Assembly (NCBI RefSeq): GCF_010093535.1 | Contig: NW_022985170.1 | Coordinates: forward strand, 972,016-1,036,015 | From: Lindgomyces ingoldianus | Lineage: Eukaryota; Ascomycota; Dothideomycetes; Pleosporales; Lindgomycetaceae | Length of the DNA: 64,000 nucleotides | Direction of reading: 5' to 3' | Shown: positions 47,732 to 59,804 of the stretch, one piece after another | How the letters are laid out: each line of letters opens with the position of its first letter | How positions within the stretch are numbered: the stretch's first letter is position 1 | Translations under genes and position numbers: made by a program | Notes under the pieces: generated by a model | Database searches by the model: none | Told to the model about the DNA's origin: nothing | The model's input: only the letters and a program-made list of their open reading frames with translations

Positions 47732-49883
47732 TTCATAGATGTCACTTCGTCGACAATTTACCCTTGCTGGAATTTACATCACGATTCACTCTAAATCCAT
47801 TGAGTGGTGACCAAAATGTGCCATCTCGAATGATTCAAGGAAATGGCGAAAAAACCCCAAGTCACAGTGTACCCATTTCCCCTGTTAACCCTCCCATACT
47901 CATTGATCCAGACTCTGCCAAGAACCTTCAACTGAACGCGTACCCACGAACTTTTGTACAAGTACCTGCAAGCATTGAGCTAGACTAGGCTTAGGTGTTA
48001 GAACACTTCCTGTCTAGGTCTGCTTTAACCCTTTTGAAGAAGTATTGCTGATCTTGATCCACTATGGAGACGAGCCCTTGTGTCCGCGTGATCTGACCCA
48101 TTCCTCGTTGATCCTATGCACTCTATCCGGGTTTGCGAAATGGTGGCTAGGAGGTCGAAGAAGTGTCGTCGAAAAGAGGAGTCGGGCGGGCTGTTTCTGC
48201 AGGCGTAGTCAACACCTGCGGGCTTGATAACAAACGCAGATGGGAGAGACGCCTCATTGTGGAGCTCGTAAACTCCGTCCCCATCAACTTGTCTGAGGGT
48301 TCTTGTTAGATCAACTGCAATGCGGAGAGGGCCCAAACTGTATCCCCAAGTGCTAAGCTGCAGTGCGCACATTCATTTTCGCCTACCCAACCATGGGAAG
48401 ATATACTCATTATAGTGAAGCCACTCAATAAAGTAGCTAAAAATGTAGGGGTCATTATCTGCTAGCTTGATCAGGTTTTCTGGACACTTTCTAAAATCAT
48501 GCTCGATAGCGCCACTAAAGAACAGGGAGCAGCAACACAAAGCTCTTTAGATAGAAACCACTTCGTCTCTGTGGCGTGCCCTCAGTACCAACTATAGTTT
48601 CAATGGCCAGGCCTTCAAGTTTGGAGGTATGCTAGCATAGTAGCTTCAACACGAAACTGTCAACGTGGCGATCTCGGTTGTTGCGAGCGCCGATTGCCTT
48701 CTTTCCTACTTCTGAAACCTGAGAAGTGAACCCCGACTTTGCGGGGTCGTGGCTGGTAAACCCACGAATAGCAGAAGAGGGCATTAGAAATAGAGTGCGC
48801 ATGATAACTGTGTTTGTAGTAGGCAGCCGAGTCATTGAGCATGACCCGCGACCCCTAGCCCCTCTAGACTGAATTGCTGGTATTCAGCCTGACAAGAGAT
48901 AGTTTGAGAAGGCCAATGATGTGCTGCAAGTGCCAAGGTTCTGTAGCTGTGACGAGGCCGAGGAAAGTCTAGTCCAGAGGCTTGGTGCCGTCCCATCCCC
49001 AGATCCCATGAAGGAACCGCTACCATCCACGGAACTGGAAAGATTGCCGTGGGGCACTTCCCGAAAATCGCTGTATTCGGAGGTTGGAGTAAGGATTGAT
49101 TAGATCCACGGATGGAAGAGCCATTACTAGGTGGAGTAAAGACGTTCTAGGGCTGGCCGCCACTCATGACAGCTCCACCCTGATGATTTGTGTGACGGTT
49201 AGGCTTTGCGGCTGGAACGGGCTTAGTCCCTCGATATTCAGGTTCGAATAAGAGAATTCTACCATATATCTCATCTCTAAATACCCTTGAAGATAGAAGC
49301 GGAGTAGTGGTGTGTTGGGCGTGCAGAGAAATGAAGGTGTGTGGACTGGAAGTGATGTCCTGCTCGCAAGTTCGAGCACGGAAGGCACGCGCTGTCATGT
49401 GCCATCCTATCAGTTGCCCCTGGGCACTCTTTGAGACAACCGCTCATTATATTGCAGTTATAACGAAAGGATTGAGCGAGAATGGCATAAGAGAGTGACT
49501 CAGCCTGATACTTATATGCCGATTGTGCTTTGTTAAGTGCACCACTTTCATAAACTAGCAAGAGATAAGTGTGATACCGACCAAATGCTCTACGCTCGAG
49601 ATAATGGTGCCCAGATGATTCAACGCTATGTCTAAGACAAACGATGAGGAGTAGGAAAGTGAAGTAAAAGTGGAGAGGGCATCGTAGCTTACTTAAAGTC
49701 CGAGAAGAACAGTACTATCAACCACGAAAGCTGAAAGGACGGAGACCTACCCACTTGCCTCAATGGTTATCTTTTTGCAAAGAGAGAATCGACCATACTA
49801 CGAGTCGCCAACGCTTAGGGAACTCGAATCGCGTCGTGTGTCTTTGAAGGACCACCGTGTCCTCCCTTAATCCTGAACATCTA
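47732..49883. other. Interval between transposon block and PLP-homeostasis gene
   Basis: Begins with the right 8-bp target duplication. Composition returns to normal within a few bases of the transposon tip. The largest ORF, 48025-48372 on the minus strand (115 codons), has an ATG but no recognisable family. Nothing else is supported. Confidence 0.4.
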
Positions 49884-50755
49884 CTACCCTTTCTCTACAA
49901 CCACAGCATCCTTCTTCGGAGGTCTCTCTCCGAAAATATCACTCCCTACCCTCACCTCACTACTCCCTATCGCAATCGCACCCTCAAAATCCGCACTCAT
50001 CCCCATGCTGAGTTCCAACTGCTCGGGATTCCAACCCAGTTCCTTCGCCACCTTATCTCTCGTATTCGCCAGTGTAATAAAATCCTCATTCTCATTCTCT
50101 GGTGTCGTGGCCTTGGATCTCGCAATCGCGCCAATCGTCATCAAGCCTGTAAGCTGAAGATGCGGACATTGACCAATGACATATTGGCACAGTGCCAGCG
50201 CGTCCGAGGGCTCCACGCCAGATTTACTCTCTTCCCCTGAAGTATTGACTTGCACCTTGACTCTCAGCTTCTCTACCTCGGCATTTTGCTCAATCAAAGC
50301 AGACCGCCCTTTCTCAAGCTGGTCAAGTTTTTTCTGACTGTCCACACTGCTCACACACCAGAGATTCGGGATCTGCTCTGCTAGTTGCTTGCACTTGTTA
50401 CTCTGTAGACCACCGATAAAATGCCATCGTATTGAACGCGGAAGAATTTTGGATTTTTCGAGTAGTTCTTGGACGTAGTTTTCGCCGAAGTGGGTATGGA
50501 GAGGTTGCGAGGAGGGAGGGAGGGGTTGGTGAAGGGAAAGGATGTCGGTTGCGGGTTTGAGTTTTGAGACAGCTATTAGTCGGACCTTGTAAATATGTTA
50601 GCCAATCTGATCACTACCTGAGAGTGAAAAGGATGAAGGAATGAACCCACCTGTTCCCCACCCCTGGTCGCGGCGGTGATGCGTGCTGTTATACTCGCCA
50701 AATTCTCCGCAAGCTGTTTTGCGCGCTGCACATTAATCTGCATGTCTTCGGCCAT
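49884..50755 (-). CDS. YggS/PLPBP-family pyridoxal phosphate homeostasis protein
   Basis: Model: complement of 49884..50585 and 50651..50755, 268 aa; the intron is 65 bp (GTGGGT/CAAG). The start is the ATG at 50755 (MAEDMQINVQRAKQL); the GTG two codons upstream is not preferred. Family landmarks are in order: LIAVSK with the PLP-binding Lys at about residue 43, HFGENYVQE, RWHFIGGLQSNK, QVNTSGEESKSG, LTGLMTIG and the phosphate-binding C-terminal GMSADFEGAIAIGSSEVRVG. The protein is a single-domain alanine-racemase-like TIM barrel. Family members (yeast YBL036C, human PLPBP, bacterial YggS) bind PLP and keep the vitamin B6 pool balanced without a known enzymatic activity. A poorly conserved lysine-rich extension (DAVVVEKG) ends the protein. 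The next gene leftward on the same strand lies beyond the transposon block. Confidence 0.95.
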
Positions 50756-51135
50756 ATTCACCTTATTGGCTGGCCTGTGTCGTGCTGATGCTCTGGATAT
50801 CTGAGGATGTTTAAGCGGAACTTCTTCGGCAGTTCACTAGCTCAGCCCTATGTGTCGATCATGACTTGGCATCGTGCTTGAGTGAATTTCAAGAAGGCTT
50901 AGCACTTGGCTTTTGTCAGATATGAAAGTCAACCGGTCCTGGAACGGCAGCTCGGCATTGTTAATATATATATAGTAGTCGCTAGTCCCTTGTATATGCA
51001 TCTCACCCTATATCAATGACCGAAGTATGCTAAGTGATTGCCGATCTGAAATGGTATCTGTAAATTTCCAACCCAACGCCGCCCAATGCTTAAAATGATC
51101 GTCAAAGATATTTCCGTGGCCTCAATGTGGTTCGT
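50756..51135. other. Short intergenic region with promoter of the PLP-homeostasis gene
   Basis: 380 bp between the ATG of one minus-strand gene and the stop codon of the AIM6-like gene behind it. A TATATATATAG stretch at about 50963-50973 is visible. No ORF of interest. Confidence 0.45.
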
Positions 51136-52448
51136 TCAACTCTTCCCGCACAGTGTTAATCCAGCGATGACGCACCAGTTCCAATTCCACCTCGTAGCAC
51201 TAGTGAGATCATCCACGTTCAACATGCCGACATCATTCTCAGTAAGCGTGAACCACACCTTGTCACGCAGTGAAATCGGCCATGAAGGAGTATCCCAGTA
51301 TCGTGACTTGAGTCCCTTGTCTGCCGCAGCTTTGATTTGCTTCTTGAGCGTGTTGACCTGACTTGACGTAAGTCTGTTGAGCCAGATGTGACCGATGGCC
51401 TTATTCAATTGCACGCTCGCGTAGTACGAGTTCTCCTTTGTGTATTTTTCGTTTGATACATCATCCAAGGCGGCGTCGAAGAATATGTAGCGATTCGTGT
51501 TTGCTAAAACGAGGTCAAATGGAGTGTTTCCAGTGCCGACAATGGTGAGGGGGCCTTGGACAACCTCAGCGCCATTAAAGTAAGTGAGCCAGCCCTTTTT
51601 ATGAAGAGGCTCCAGCTGGGATATCAAAACCGGCCATGTTTTGGCGCCATCGCTTTTGAAATCGATAAGGAGGATGATGGAAGCATTTGGATCTGTGTCA
51701 AAGACTCCGACTTCTTTATCCTTTATGGAGGTCGTGGAAACGTTGCGGTTTGTGAAGATGTTTGTAATAGGGTCGAGGTAGAGACTTTGGAGAGTGCGTT
51801 CCTTCTTAGTAGACCTCCATGCGTGACTGACGAGAAGCTCATTGTCGCCACTCAGCCATATGTCCGCCTCGATGCTCACGCATCCAGCAGCCAGAGCCTG
51901 ATACGTTGGGACAGAGCGCCAGTAATCGTTATGTGAATGGCAGTTCTTAGGGGTGATGTCGCGGCTGAAGTCATCCCTCCATTCGAACTGGTATGCACCG
52001 TTCGCGTCAGGTTCTTTCCAGTTATCAACAATGTGCTGAAGTCCGCTTGAGACTCGGGGAGGGTTGAGCCGACGTATGAGTGCACCGACGAGGGAGATGT
52101 ATGTTCTAGATGCTGTTAGCACAAATGCTTTACTATAACGGGAGGGTGATTGGTAGATTGAACTTACATCGCTGCAATGACGCTAAAGCAAGCTAGCACC
52201 ACGAAGACGATCAACAGTTTCCTGAACAATGACTTTCTTCTCGTTCTTCTTTCGGGATCTGTCGGGTTTAAAGAACTCTGTTTCCACTCGCGTGCTCTTG
52301 TGAGAGGCTTGCATGACCTTGACGCTTTACGACTATACCACTTTGGGGTGGGCTGTTCTTCAAGAGCGACGATGCTTGATGCCTGACTCTCGACATCTGA
52401 ATTTTCATCGTCGTGGAATCTTCTCGGAAAGTCGTTGAGAGCAGGCAT
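51136..52448 (-). CDS. AIM6: AIM6-like membrane protein with PLC-type phosphodiesterase fold
   Basis: Model: complement of 51136..52105 and 52168..52448, 416 aa; the 62-bp intron has GTAAGT/CTAG ends with a GCTAAC branch site. The first 70 residues are hydrophilic and basic before one membrane segment at about 76-104 (LLIVFVVLACFSVIAAI onward), so the catalytic-like part probably faces the lumen or outside. That part begins NCHSHNDYW (148-156), followed by GCVSIEADIWL, which corresponds to the His and Glu/Asp of the GDPD/PI-PLC-like TIM barrel, and later LLIDFKSDG. These are the hallmarks of the yeast AIM6 family (altered inheritance of mitochondria 6), whose activity has not been shown to my knowledge. 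The start is the only ATG upstream in frame. Confidence 0.9.
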
Positions 52449-55010
52449 CGTTAGGAATAAACGGCGTAATGATATGGATACTTGAAGAGAGGCTCCTTTA
52501 AGTGAAGCTGTTACTGGTTAGTGAGCTGAAGGACAAATATGAGATAAGTGTATGAAGCCGAAGAGTCCGGAGAGCAATCAAATTGCATGAAATTACTATG
52601 TTAGACTTACCTTCAAACTATCGGAAATTTCCAGAAGAGTAACACAAGGAGAACAATGGGATTCAAAGAGACGCTTGGGTCTTTGTTCTCCAATATATGC
52701 CCAACAACGGACGCCCATGCTGCAAGGGTGTGGAGCCATTTGTCTCTCATCTAGTTCCAGCACCTAGAACACTGCCCGGATCCTTTCCCACTCCACTCAC
52801 AATACTCCGAACGTAGCGAGTGTAGCGGGGGGTGAGCAGCCACTCCAGACCTGGTCGTTCACCGCCGGATCGGTTGTTATTCTGCAAACGGGTCACACTT
52901 TACAAAGCGATCTTCGCTCCTCTTTGCAAGGGCATTGGACAACAAGCGAGGAAACAAATGGAACGAGGAGGAGGCGTGAACAAAGGCTGTGCAGGGCGTG
53001 TATCTTTCCAATCCGCTTACGTCCCAACCGGGTGGATAAGTCGTTAAATTTTGCCCAAAGTAAAACAGTACATTGGCAGAAAATGTTCGTGGGAGAGAAT
53101 TTCACGACAGAGGGGTGACAGAACGAGAAGAATGTCACTGGAGGGCGTTTGCTTTTACCGGCGTCCAGAACCAACAGCCAATCTATTTGAGTGCTAAAAA
53201 CGCCACGTTCGATTCGAGGCGCCATGCCTTACGAACGAACTCCGAGGAATGACAACATTCATAGCACACGTTCGGTGAACTACATTAGCAAACGAAAGGT
53301 GGAAACATCACCTCATGATGGTGGAAAACTGTGGTCGTGAAAGTAAGAATGCAGGCGACCTCGTTCAGTAATACTAGTGTCAGCCTAGCGCAGAATGAGG
53401 GTTAGTGGCGTGGCATTGCTCAAGAACCAATGGCATTCCCCAGCCCATTTCAAAACATCACGGCTCGTCATGCATTATGCTCAGCCTGTTCCTGAATCCT
53501 TCAATCACGAATTCGACATCACCTTCTTGGTGCGCAGTCTCACACTGAGCCTCGTGGGAATACGGTGCGGCTGTTCCATCATATGATCCCGCTCCCGTCT
53601 GTTTCACAGAGGACACTTTGCCTTCTCGATATTGGGCACGGAATTGCAATTTGGCTACTTCAATGCCGCAGCTGAAAACGAGCACACACCCCATACTCAG
53701 AGTTACAAATTGTTTGCTGCCTGATACCTCTGATCCTCTGCTACAGCCTTGCGCGCTCCTTCCTTCACGCTGCAACCGTGCGCCATGCTCAAGGAGTCCT
53801 TGGTTCGCTGTCTTATTGGCCTACTTTTAGTCGTTCAAGTAGCCGTCTGGTTCCTAAACCTGCTGGATCTGCTCAGTCCCGGCAAACCCCTCTGCTTAAT
53901 TCGGAATACAACCGATGTCTTGATACAATTCTCAAGGCGTTCTTCGGCTCTTGTTTACAGGGGGGTTAGCAGTCGAATTTGACGCCGAATCCTTCCTCAC
54001 AGCCCGCCAGGAAGTCCTCACTAGGTCGAAATATGACACTATCGTTTATGCTTACATCACTTCCTGGACCATATTAATGGTGGTGTCACGGACGTGGGCC
54101 ATAACGCCCCCTCGATTTTGGAGGTTTGCTCAACTCTGCTTAGACTGCAACGAAAGGGTTAGCTGATTGATGTTCGTATGGATATCATATCACACTAGAT
54201 TCTATGCAAGAGTTGGAGTAGAGCACCCGGCTTTACTCGAAAACACCCATTACTGTTTGTTCGTTGGCTGGGCTCGATGTTGTCAACACATCAAGGATGT
54301 TGAAAAATCCTTCTTCATTCCCTCGAGGCAGACTTACAGCTAGTTGGAGAGGTTCTGGAGAGGTGCTATCAAACCCAGACACGCGTCGCGAATCGGTTTC
54401 GACGAATAGAACGCATCGTGATGACACTCTTCTGACAAGGCGTTATCGTCTCTTGAGGTACGAGTATGCGATCCCATTCTGTAATCGCATGCGCATAGCT
54501 AATAGACTTAGCCTATAGCAACTACGTTGCTGCTCCATTCACACCAACTAGTAATCTCTTGAAATTACCCACGACAACATGATGGTTCACCTTAAGAACA
54601 TCAACTGCCACTCGGCTGTATTCTCTATCTAGTTAATCTACGGGGAGATTCCAGCATTAGGAAGTGCGCAAGTATCGGCGCTATTCAAAGCACAGGGCTC
54701 AGCATCAGAGGCATTAGCGTTTTAGGCAAGACTGGCCAAGAATCCGCGAGGACACCCGATCTACACTTCCACGCGTCCTATCAATAATCAACGCAAGGAT
54801 CCTAGGTTTCCTATTTGGGTATCAGAGCGTCGTATTCGTTCCCACCAAGATAGGTCTTAGCGTTGTGGAGAACTCTTCCTTAGAGTATTCGTCATCCTTA
54901 GGCAGCAAAGTTTCTTCAACCATTACTGGACCGGAATACCAAGCAGCAACATCATAAACTCGGAATTCTGACAACTGTTACAAATTCTAACGGGTAGTAC
55001 ACACGAAACA
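52449..55010. other. Interval without a supported gene
   Basis: Contains the AIM6-like promoter near the left side. The rest shows only short ORFs on both strands, none with a recognisable domain or assembling exons. Confidence 0.4.
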
Positions 55011-56034
55011 CTTGCAAGTCTGCTTTGATTTTCTCAGTTCTCAGATTGCGTGTACAGTTGTATGCTCACAATCGTTGATGTTACAGAACTTCCAAAAATC
55101 CGTCCCAAGACTTTGATATCCTTAAGAAAACGCATAAATTCCAAGCAAACATCATATCCTCGAACTAAGTCATGTATATTCCTTCAATAGGGTCGCCTTG
55201 CGAAGTGTGCGTTGAGCTATATTCACATCTCTTCGATCATTGCCACCGTTTCATCGCTGACGACACCGCGAAATCCTTGTATACTAGCAGGAGACTATCT
55301 ACATTTCTCGGGATATGTACGGCCCTACAAATCATGCCTACTTCTTCAATAGCATAACCTTGCGAGGTGTACTTTGAGTTTCTCACTCTTCTCACTAAGC
55401 TTAGTATCGTTTCATCGGGCGAATTCACCACTTCATGAATCCAATCACGGCAATCGGCAGGATGATCAGAACATGGACAATCGAGCCTTGACCCAAAAGG
55501 GGGGATTTTGCGAGTTTTCATGGTGGTCGAAATCCCCAATAAAACTAGTGGCGTAGTCTACATATCTAGCTCACTGTAGATCGAACTAACTTCACGCGAA
55601 CTCCAACTCGGTAGTTCGATGTTGAACAATCTTCTACCCACTCCTTCTCAATCACTCTTGCACATTCATGGATCCGTTGCATTGCGGTGTTTATGAAATG
55701 CCAATGCCCGTTGCTGGTTTTACAAGCCAAAAACCAATGCAAGGTCGGTCACGGAGCCGGAGTCAGCCTTGCAAGACACTTCACTCCTTGAAAGATGAAT
55801 CCATCTCGCACTGTTCAGAACCTTGGTAAAGCTAGCCAGACATACTGCTACAATCTCACTCTCACCCATGATATGACATAAGCGGGCAACTGCTATCCAC
55901 TTATCAATCACGCAGTTCTTCTTTCCATCTCGAGGGAGCCTGCATTGGAAGTGCTCTGGGAACACTTTACCAGCTATTATTAACCCCAATTCCATGGAGA
56001 TCGTGCACCTATGGTTCGCACTCCCAGCCCCCAC
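55011..56034 (-). pseudogene. Decayed minus-strand reading frames with a diverged internal repeat; family unknown
   Basis: Several minus-strand pieces look protein-like but do not join into one frame. 55720-56034 contains SMELGLIIAGKVFPEH and WIAVARLCHIMGESEIVAVC, and 55237-55539 contains SPDETILSLVRRVRN and KYTSQGYAIEEVGMICR. Between them, near 55570-55680, lies RIHECARVIEKEWVEDC in another stretch. A DNA unit beginning CTTCAATAG at 55182 recurs at 55344 (period 162 bp, clearly diverged), and a weaker third unit begins near 55011. Translation of the 55182 copy gives SDETVAMIEEM aligned to SPDETILSLVRRV but then hits stops. I interpret this as a degenerate repeat-containing gene. A spliced functional gene is possible but I could not build one. 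Confidence 0.3.
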
Positions 56035-57043
56035 ACAAGCCCTACCAGATCACACTACTTACTTTCCACAGCTCAAAGCTCCTTCCGATGAACATAGAAA
56101 TCCAGCTAGAATCTAACAATTCCTCGCCCACTTCGCTTCCCACTTAGGCAAATGTCTAAAGCATGAGCATGCGGATAATAAGACCTGCAACGCTCATATA
56201 GCAGCTCTAATACCTTCAGCACTGCGTAACTCACCTACGAAACCGTCTCACTCGCAACACTATGACACACATGTATGCTTAACTAAAACATATCACGGCA
56301 GAGATTCAATATAGATAAGTCCATGACAGTCACATAATCCCATCTACAGTCTTGAGGTATATACGGGGTGGGGGTGGGATTTATATCATACTTAAATCTC
56401 GTTTCCCTCCCCTTCCTCCTTCCTCCTTCCTCCTTCCTTCCTCACCACCCACCATCACGACCCCAAACTCCGACAAATCCAACATCCTTACCACAGGCAC
56501 GCTCGCACGCATCACGCATTACCTCTCACATCTCTGTAAAATCTACAATTCTTCATCTCTAATCACATACGTGTAAAGCGGAAGTAATTCATAGCTCCCT
56601 TATAATGCCCAGTCCAGCCCAGCCCAGTCCAAACAGACTATCTTGAGTCGACAAAATAAAGCCCCAAATGCCAGTCAGCCATGTATCATGGAAGACAGTC
56701 TCGAAGAATTGATACGAAAAGGGAAGGAGTGAGGAGGAAAGTGTGGTGAGGGGGGGTGGTACGTAGGTACGTAAAGGAGACATAATTTGAGGGATAAAAG
56801 ACCGTACACAGAGAACCGACCTCCCAGCCCCCTGCAGAACCGCAGAACACCCCAACCGGCCAGCCAACCAGAACGCCTCCATTCATCCGTCCACCGTAAA
56901 CCCGATATAACGCCGTGATGCAAAGTTGGATGAGAACAGCTGGGCTTGATACCATGCCAGCGATCTCCAAGTGACATGAGAGACTAGGCCCAGTTACGCT
57001 GTAGAAGGCCTGGCTCCCACTTATCATTCAAAGTCTCTCGTCC
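56035..57043. other. Intergenic region with pyrimidine-rich repeats, 3' of SIP5
   Basis: Contains a short TTCCTCC-unit tandem tract at about 56413-56437 and probably the 3' UTR of the minus-strand SIP5 gene just before 57044. No coding sequence recognised. Confidence 0.4.
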
Positions 57044-59804
57044 TCACTGCGTAGGTTGTTGTAAAGAATTCACCATACTGACATCCTCGATATGTTTCGA
57101 ATCCACATCACCCTCATGCGAACTCGCTACAACTTCAATCTGAGGTGCGGGGCCAATTTCGTCCTCACCATTAACACTACATTTCGTTGGCTTGAGCGTA
57201 AGCACACTCTCTCCGAGACTTTCCTCAGGCTCCGGGAGCACCTGAAGCTTAGTCGCACTTTCCGCCGTCGCCGTCATCTTCACCGTAACTGTAGATTCCG
57301 GCGGTGGTTGGACAGCGATATCCGGCGCCCATCTCCTGGAGCTCGAGCTCTCCCCTCCTTCGACAGAATCCTTTACATGACTCGAGCCTTCTCCATCCGC
57401 TCGCTCGCCACCAGCGACGTTCTCGATATGCTGGACAACACTTTCATCGTCCCTGCTGCTATCCTCATTGGTAATGACAGCAGCCAGGCTCCTGAAATTG
57501 AACATCGGTTCAGTGCTAGATGTGCCATGTGGAGGCGTCTCATCGTGGTTGAGGCTGATACCGGACGCATTTGGACTCGGTTCGAAGGATGATGCTGAGG
57601 CACCGAAACCGCCTTGGCTGCCTTGACGCAGAGATCCTTGTAGCGATTCTGCCAAGGACGATGCGGATGAAGAGGTGTTGGAGAGGTTGCGAAGTGCTGC
57701 TCTGTGAGATGGCTGCTCGGCGAACGGGTCGAAAGGAGAAGGCGTGTTGCTGGTGCTTGAAGTCTCCCTTTGGATCTGCGCTCGGCTCTGTTCAAGATGC
57801 CGCTGAGGGTCGTCTTTCGAGGACATCGTGCTGAGTGTGGACGTATGCTCGCTTAGTGGATTAAAGCCAACGGAGCCCCCTGAGCGGTCAACTGCCTTCC
57901 CTTTTCCTGCAGCGGATGATGATCCTGCAGCGTTTGATTCGCCGTCGATATCAATCGGGAAAAAACCAGTCTTCCGCCCACTTTTCTCCGCTTTCTTAGC
58001 CTCTTTGGCCTTTTTCTTTTCTTCTTTCTTGGCTTCCTTGACGGCCTCCTTTTCTTCCTTCTTCTTGCGTTCCTCCTCAGCCGCAAGACTTAAGCGAATC
58101 GCTTCCATCATCATAAGTTCTTCGAGGTCCTCCAACCTGTTACCACGTCTCGAGCTGTGCCGTCCGGCAATCAAATCAGCCTGCCCATCGTTTGGCCTGT
58201 TTGAAGATCCTCCGGTGGCGGCAGAAAGCAGTGCGCCGATGTCACCTTCGCGACGGGGTGTTCCATGCCCGCTACTACCTGCACTCTCGCCACCGAACAT
58301 GGTCCGCCTCCTTCTCCCTAATGTAAAGCCACGGCCTTCTGAAGCTTGTAGGTTACCCATCATGTAGGCTGCGTTATGTAATGCAGTAGCAGCTGCAGCT
58401 CTTCTTAAAGCATGTGACCGCGCGTCTGCCAATTTCTTGGCCCAATCTGGCCGCACCCTATCAGTCGTAATGACATTAGAGTCGTTCGCCGCAAGCGACG
58501 TTGCTCTCCTTCGACCTGGAGAAGTCAGGCCTTGCGAGTTCAGGGAAGATGTCGAAGACATTGCAGACGCAGCATTGGCAAGGGGATGTTGCCCTTGATT
58601 AGCATACGACAGTCCTCTCCTGAACGGCGGGGGCTCATAGGTAACGCCAAATTCGGGCTGAACACAGAAAGGACACGCTGCTGGCTCCGAAACCAACACA
58701 TTATCTTCCTGGGGCTCTGGCGGATTGTTCGGATTGTTCGGATCATGATGTTCAGGTGGGTGAGGATCGGGTCTCTTGATTTGCACGAAGCACTCGGAGC
58801 AAATTGGCTGATCACAGCATCGGGTTCGATTCAGGTAGGGCGGGTAGTATAGGAAACAAATTGGACACTCAGAAGCATTCTTGTACAAGAAAACCTCGAT
58901 GCGTTGGCCATTAACGTATGGATCCCGCGGGAGCTGTACCTCCTGCGGCGTCATCTCGGTTTGGGAGTTGTTTCTGGAGGATGTGGTGAGAGCAGCCAGC
59001 GTCTTAGCCCGGCCTCGGAAGAAAGGTGACGAGGACGGGGAGGCAGCGATAGGTGAGGTAGGGGAAGGGAGCGAAAATGCAGGGTGTGAGGGCGTTAGAT
59101 TCATAGATCGATCTGAGTTTGATGAGGGAGATCGTGAAGTGATGGGCACGGTGAGGCTGTTGATGTTGGTATTCGAGCTGCGCGGGTTCCATTCGGGACT
59201 GAGATTGTCTGATCGTGGAGGTTCCTCTGGAGGGACTTCGTCGGGGGCAGGGAGTGGGAGGCCGTTCACGACTGCTATCAATTGATATTCCGTCCATGTA
59301 TCGGAGTGGTCATTGAGACCTTTCCAGAACGGAGCCAATCGGCGCTCAATCTGAATAATGTAAGATGACGTGCCGAGATGGTCACGATAACCATACCTGT
59401 AGCTGTCTGACCACGGGCTTGCTAAAGTCCTCCGGGCCAGTGTATGTTCCAAGCGTGACCAGGTATCCGCCATCTACACCCTCCTCGCGGATACTCCGCT
59501 CCCTCTCTTGTGCCCTGAGAGCGCGGTCTTTCTCCAGCTTACGGGCCTCCCGTTCTGCCTTGGTCTCCCGCCGTGGTTCCAGGGCGGGGTCACGCTCGGA
59601 GCTGCCGCCGATGCCGAGGAAGGAGAGGTCGTGCCTGCTTCCTCGCCCGCCCCGCGAAGCATATACGCCGCTGCCCGACCTGTCGTGGTGCGAGGCCCCG
59701 CTGGGACCGGATGCAGTGGGTGAGCTCGGATTGCGCGTGCTCGATGGGCGTGAGTGCCCGCGAGACGAGCCAGGCCGCGACTCCTTTCCCTGACTGTTCC
59801 CCAT
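57044..59804 (-). CDS. SIP5: SIP5-like protein (Snf1-interacting, zinc-finger-containing)
   Basis: Model: complement of 57044..59350 and 59397..59804, 904 aa; the intron is 46 bp (GTATGG/TCAG, phase 0). The ATG at 59804 begins MGNSQGKES, which fits an N-myristoylation site. Exon 1 is S/G/R-rich and ends with the conserved [23 protein letters not shown], continuing into [14 protein letters not shown] in exon 2. A treble-clef or RING-like zinc region spans about residues 297-365: [25 protein letters not shown] and AACPFC. A lysine/glutamate-rich coiled coil follows ([20 protein letters not shown]), then a long disordered S/T-rich tail. In yeast SIP5 interacts with the Snf1 kinase and the Reg1/Glc7 phosphatase under glucose control; that role is carried over by homology. 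Filamentous-fungal members are longer than yeast Sip5 because of the tail. Confidence 0.9.

Noticed and set aside
53160..53223. Possible tRNA-like hairpin with GGCG...CGCC ends and TTCGATT loop
   Set aside because: Only about 64 nt, with no A box and no convincing D or anticodon arm.
57828..58367. 179-codon plus-strand ORF inside SIP5
   Set aside because: Antisense shadow of the K/E-rich coiled coil, giving F/S-rich sequence; the minus-strand gene is clear.
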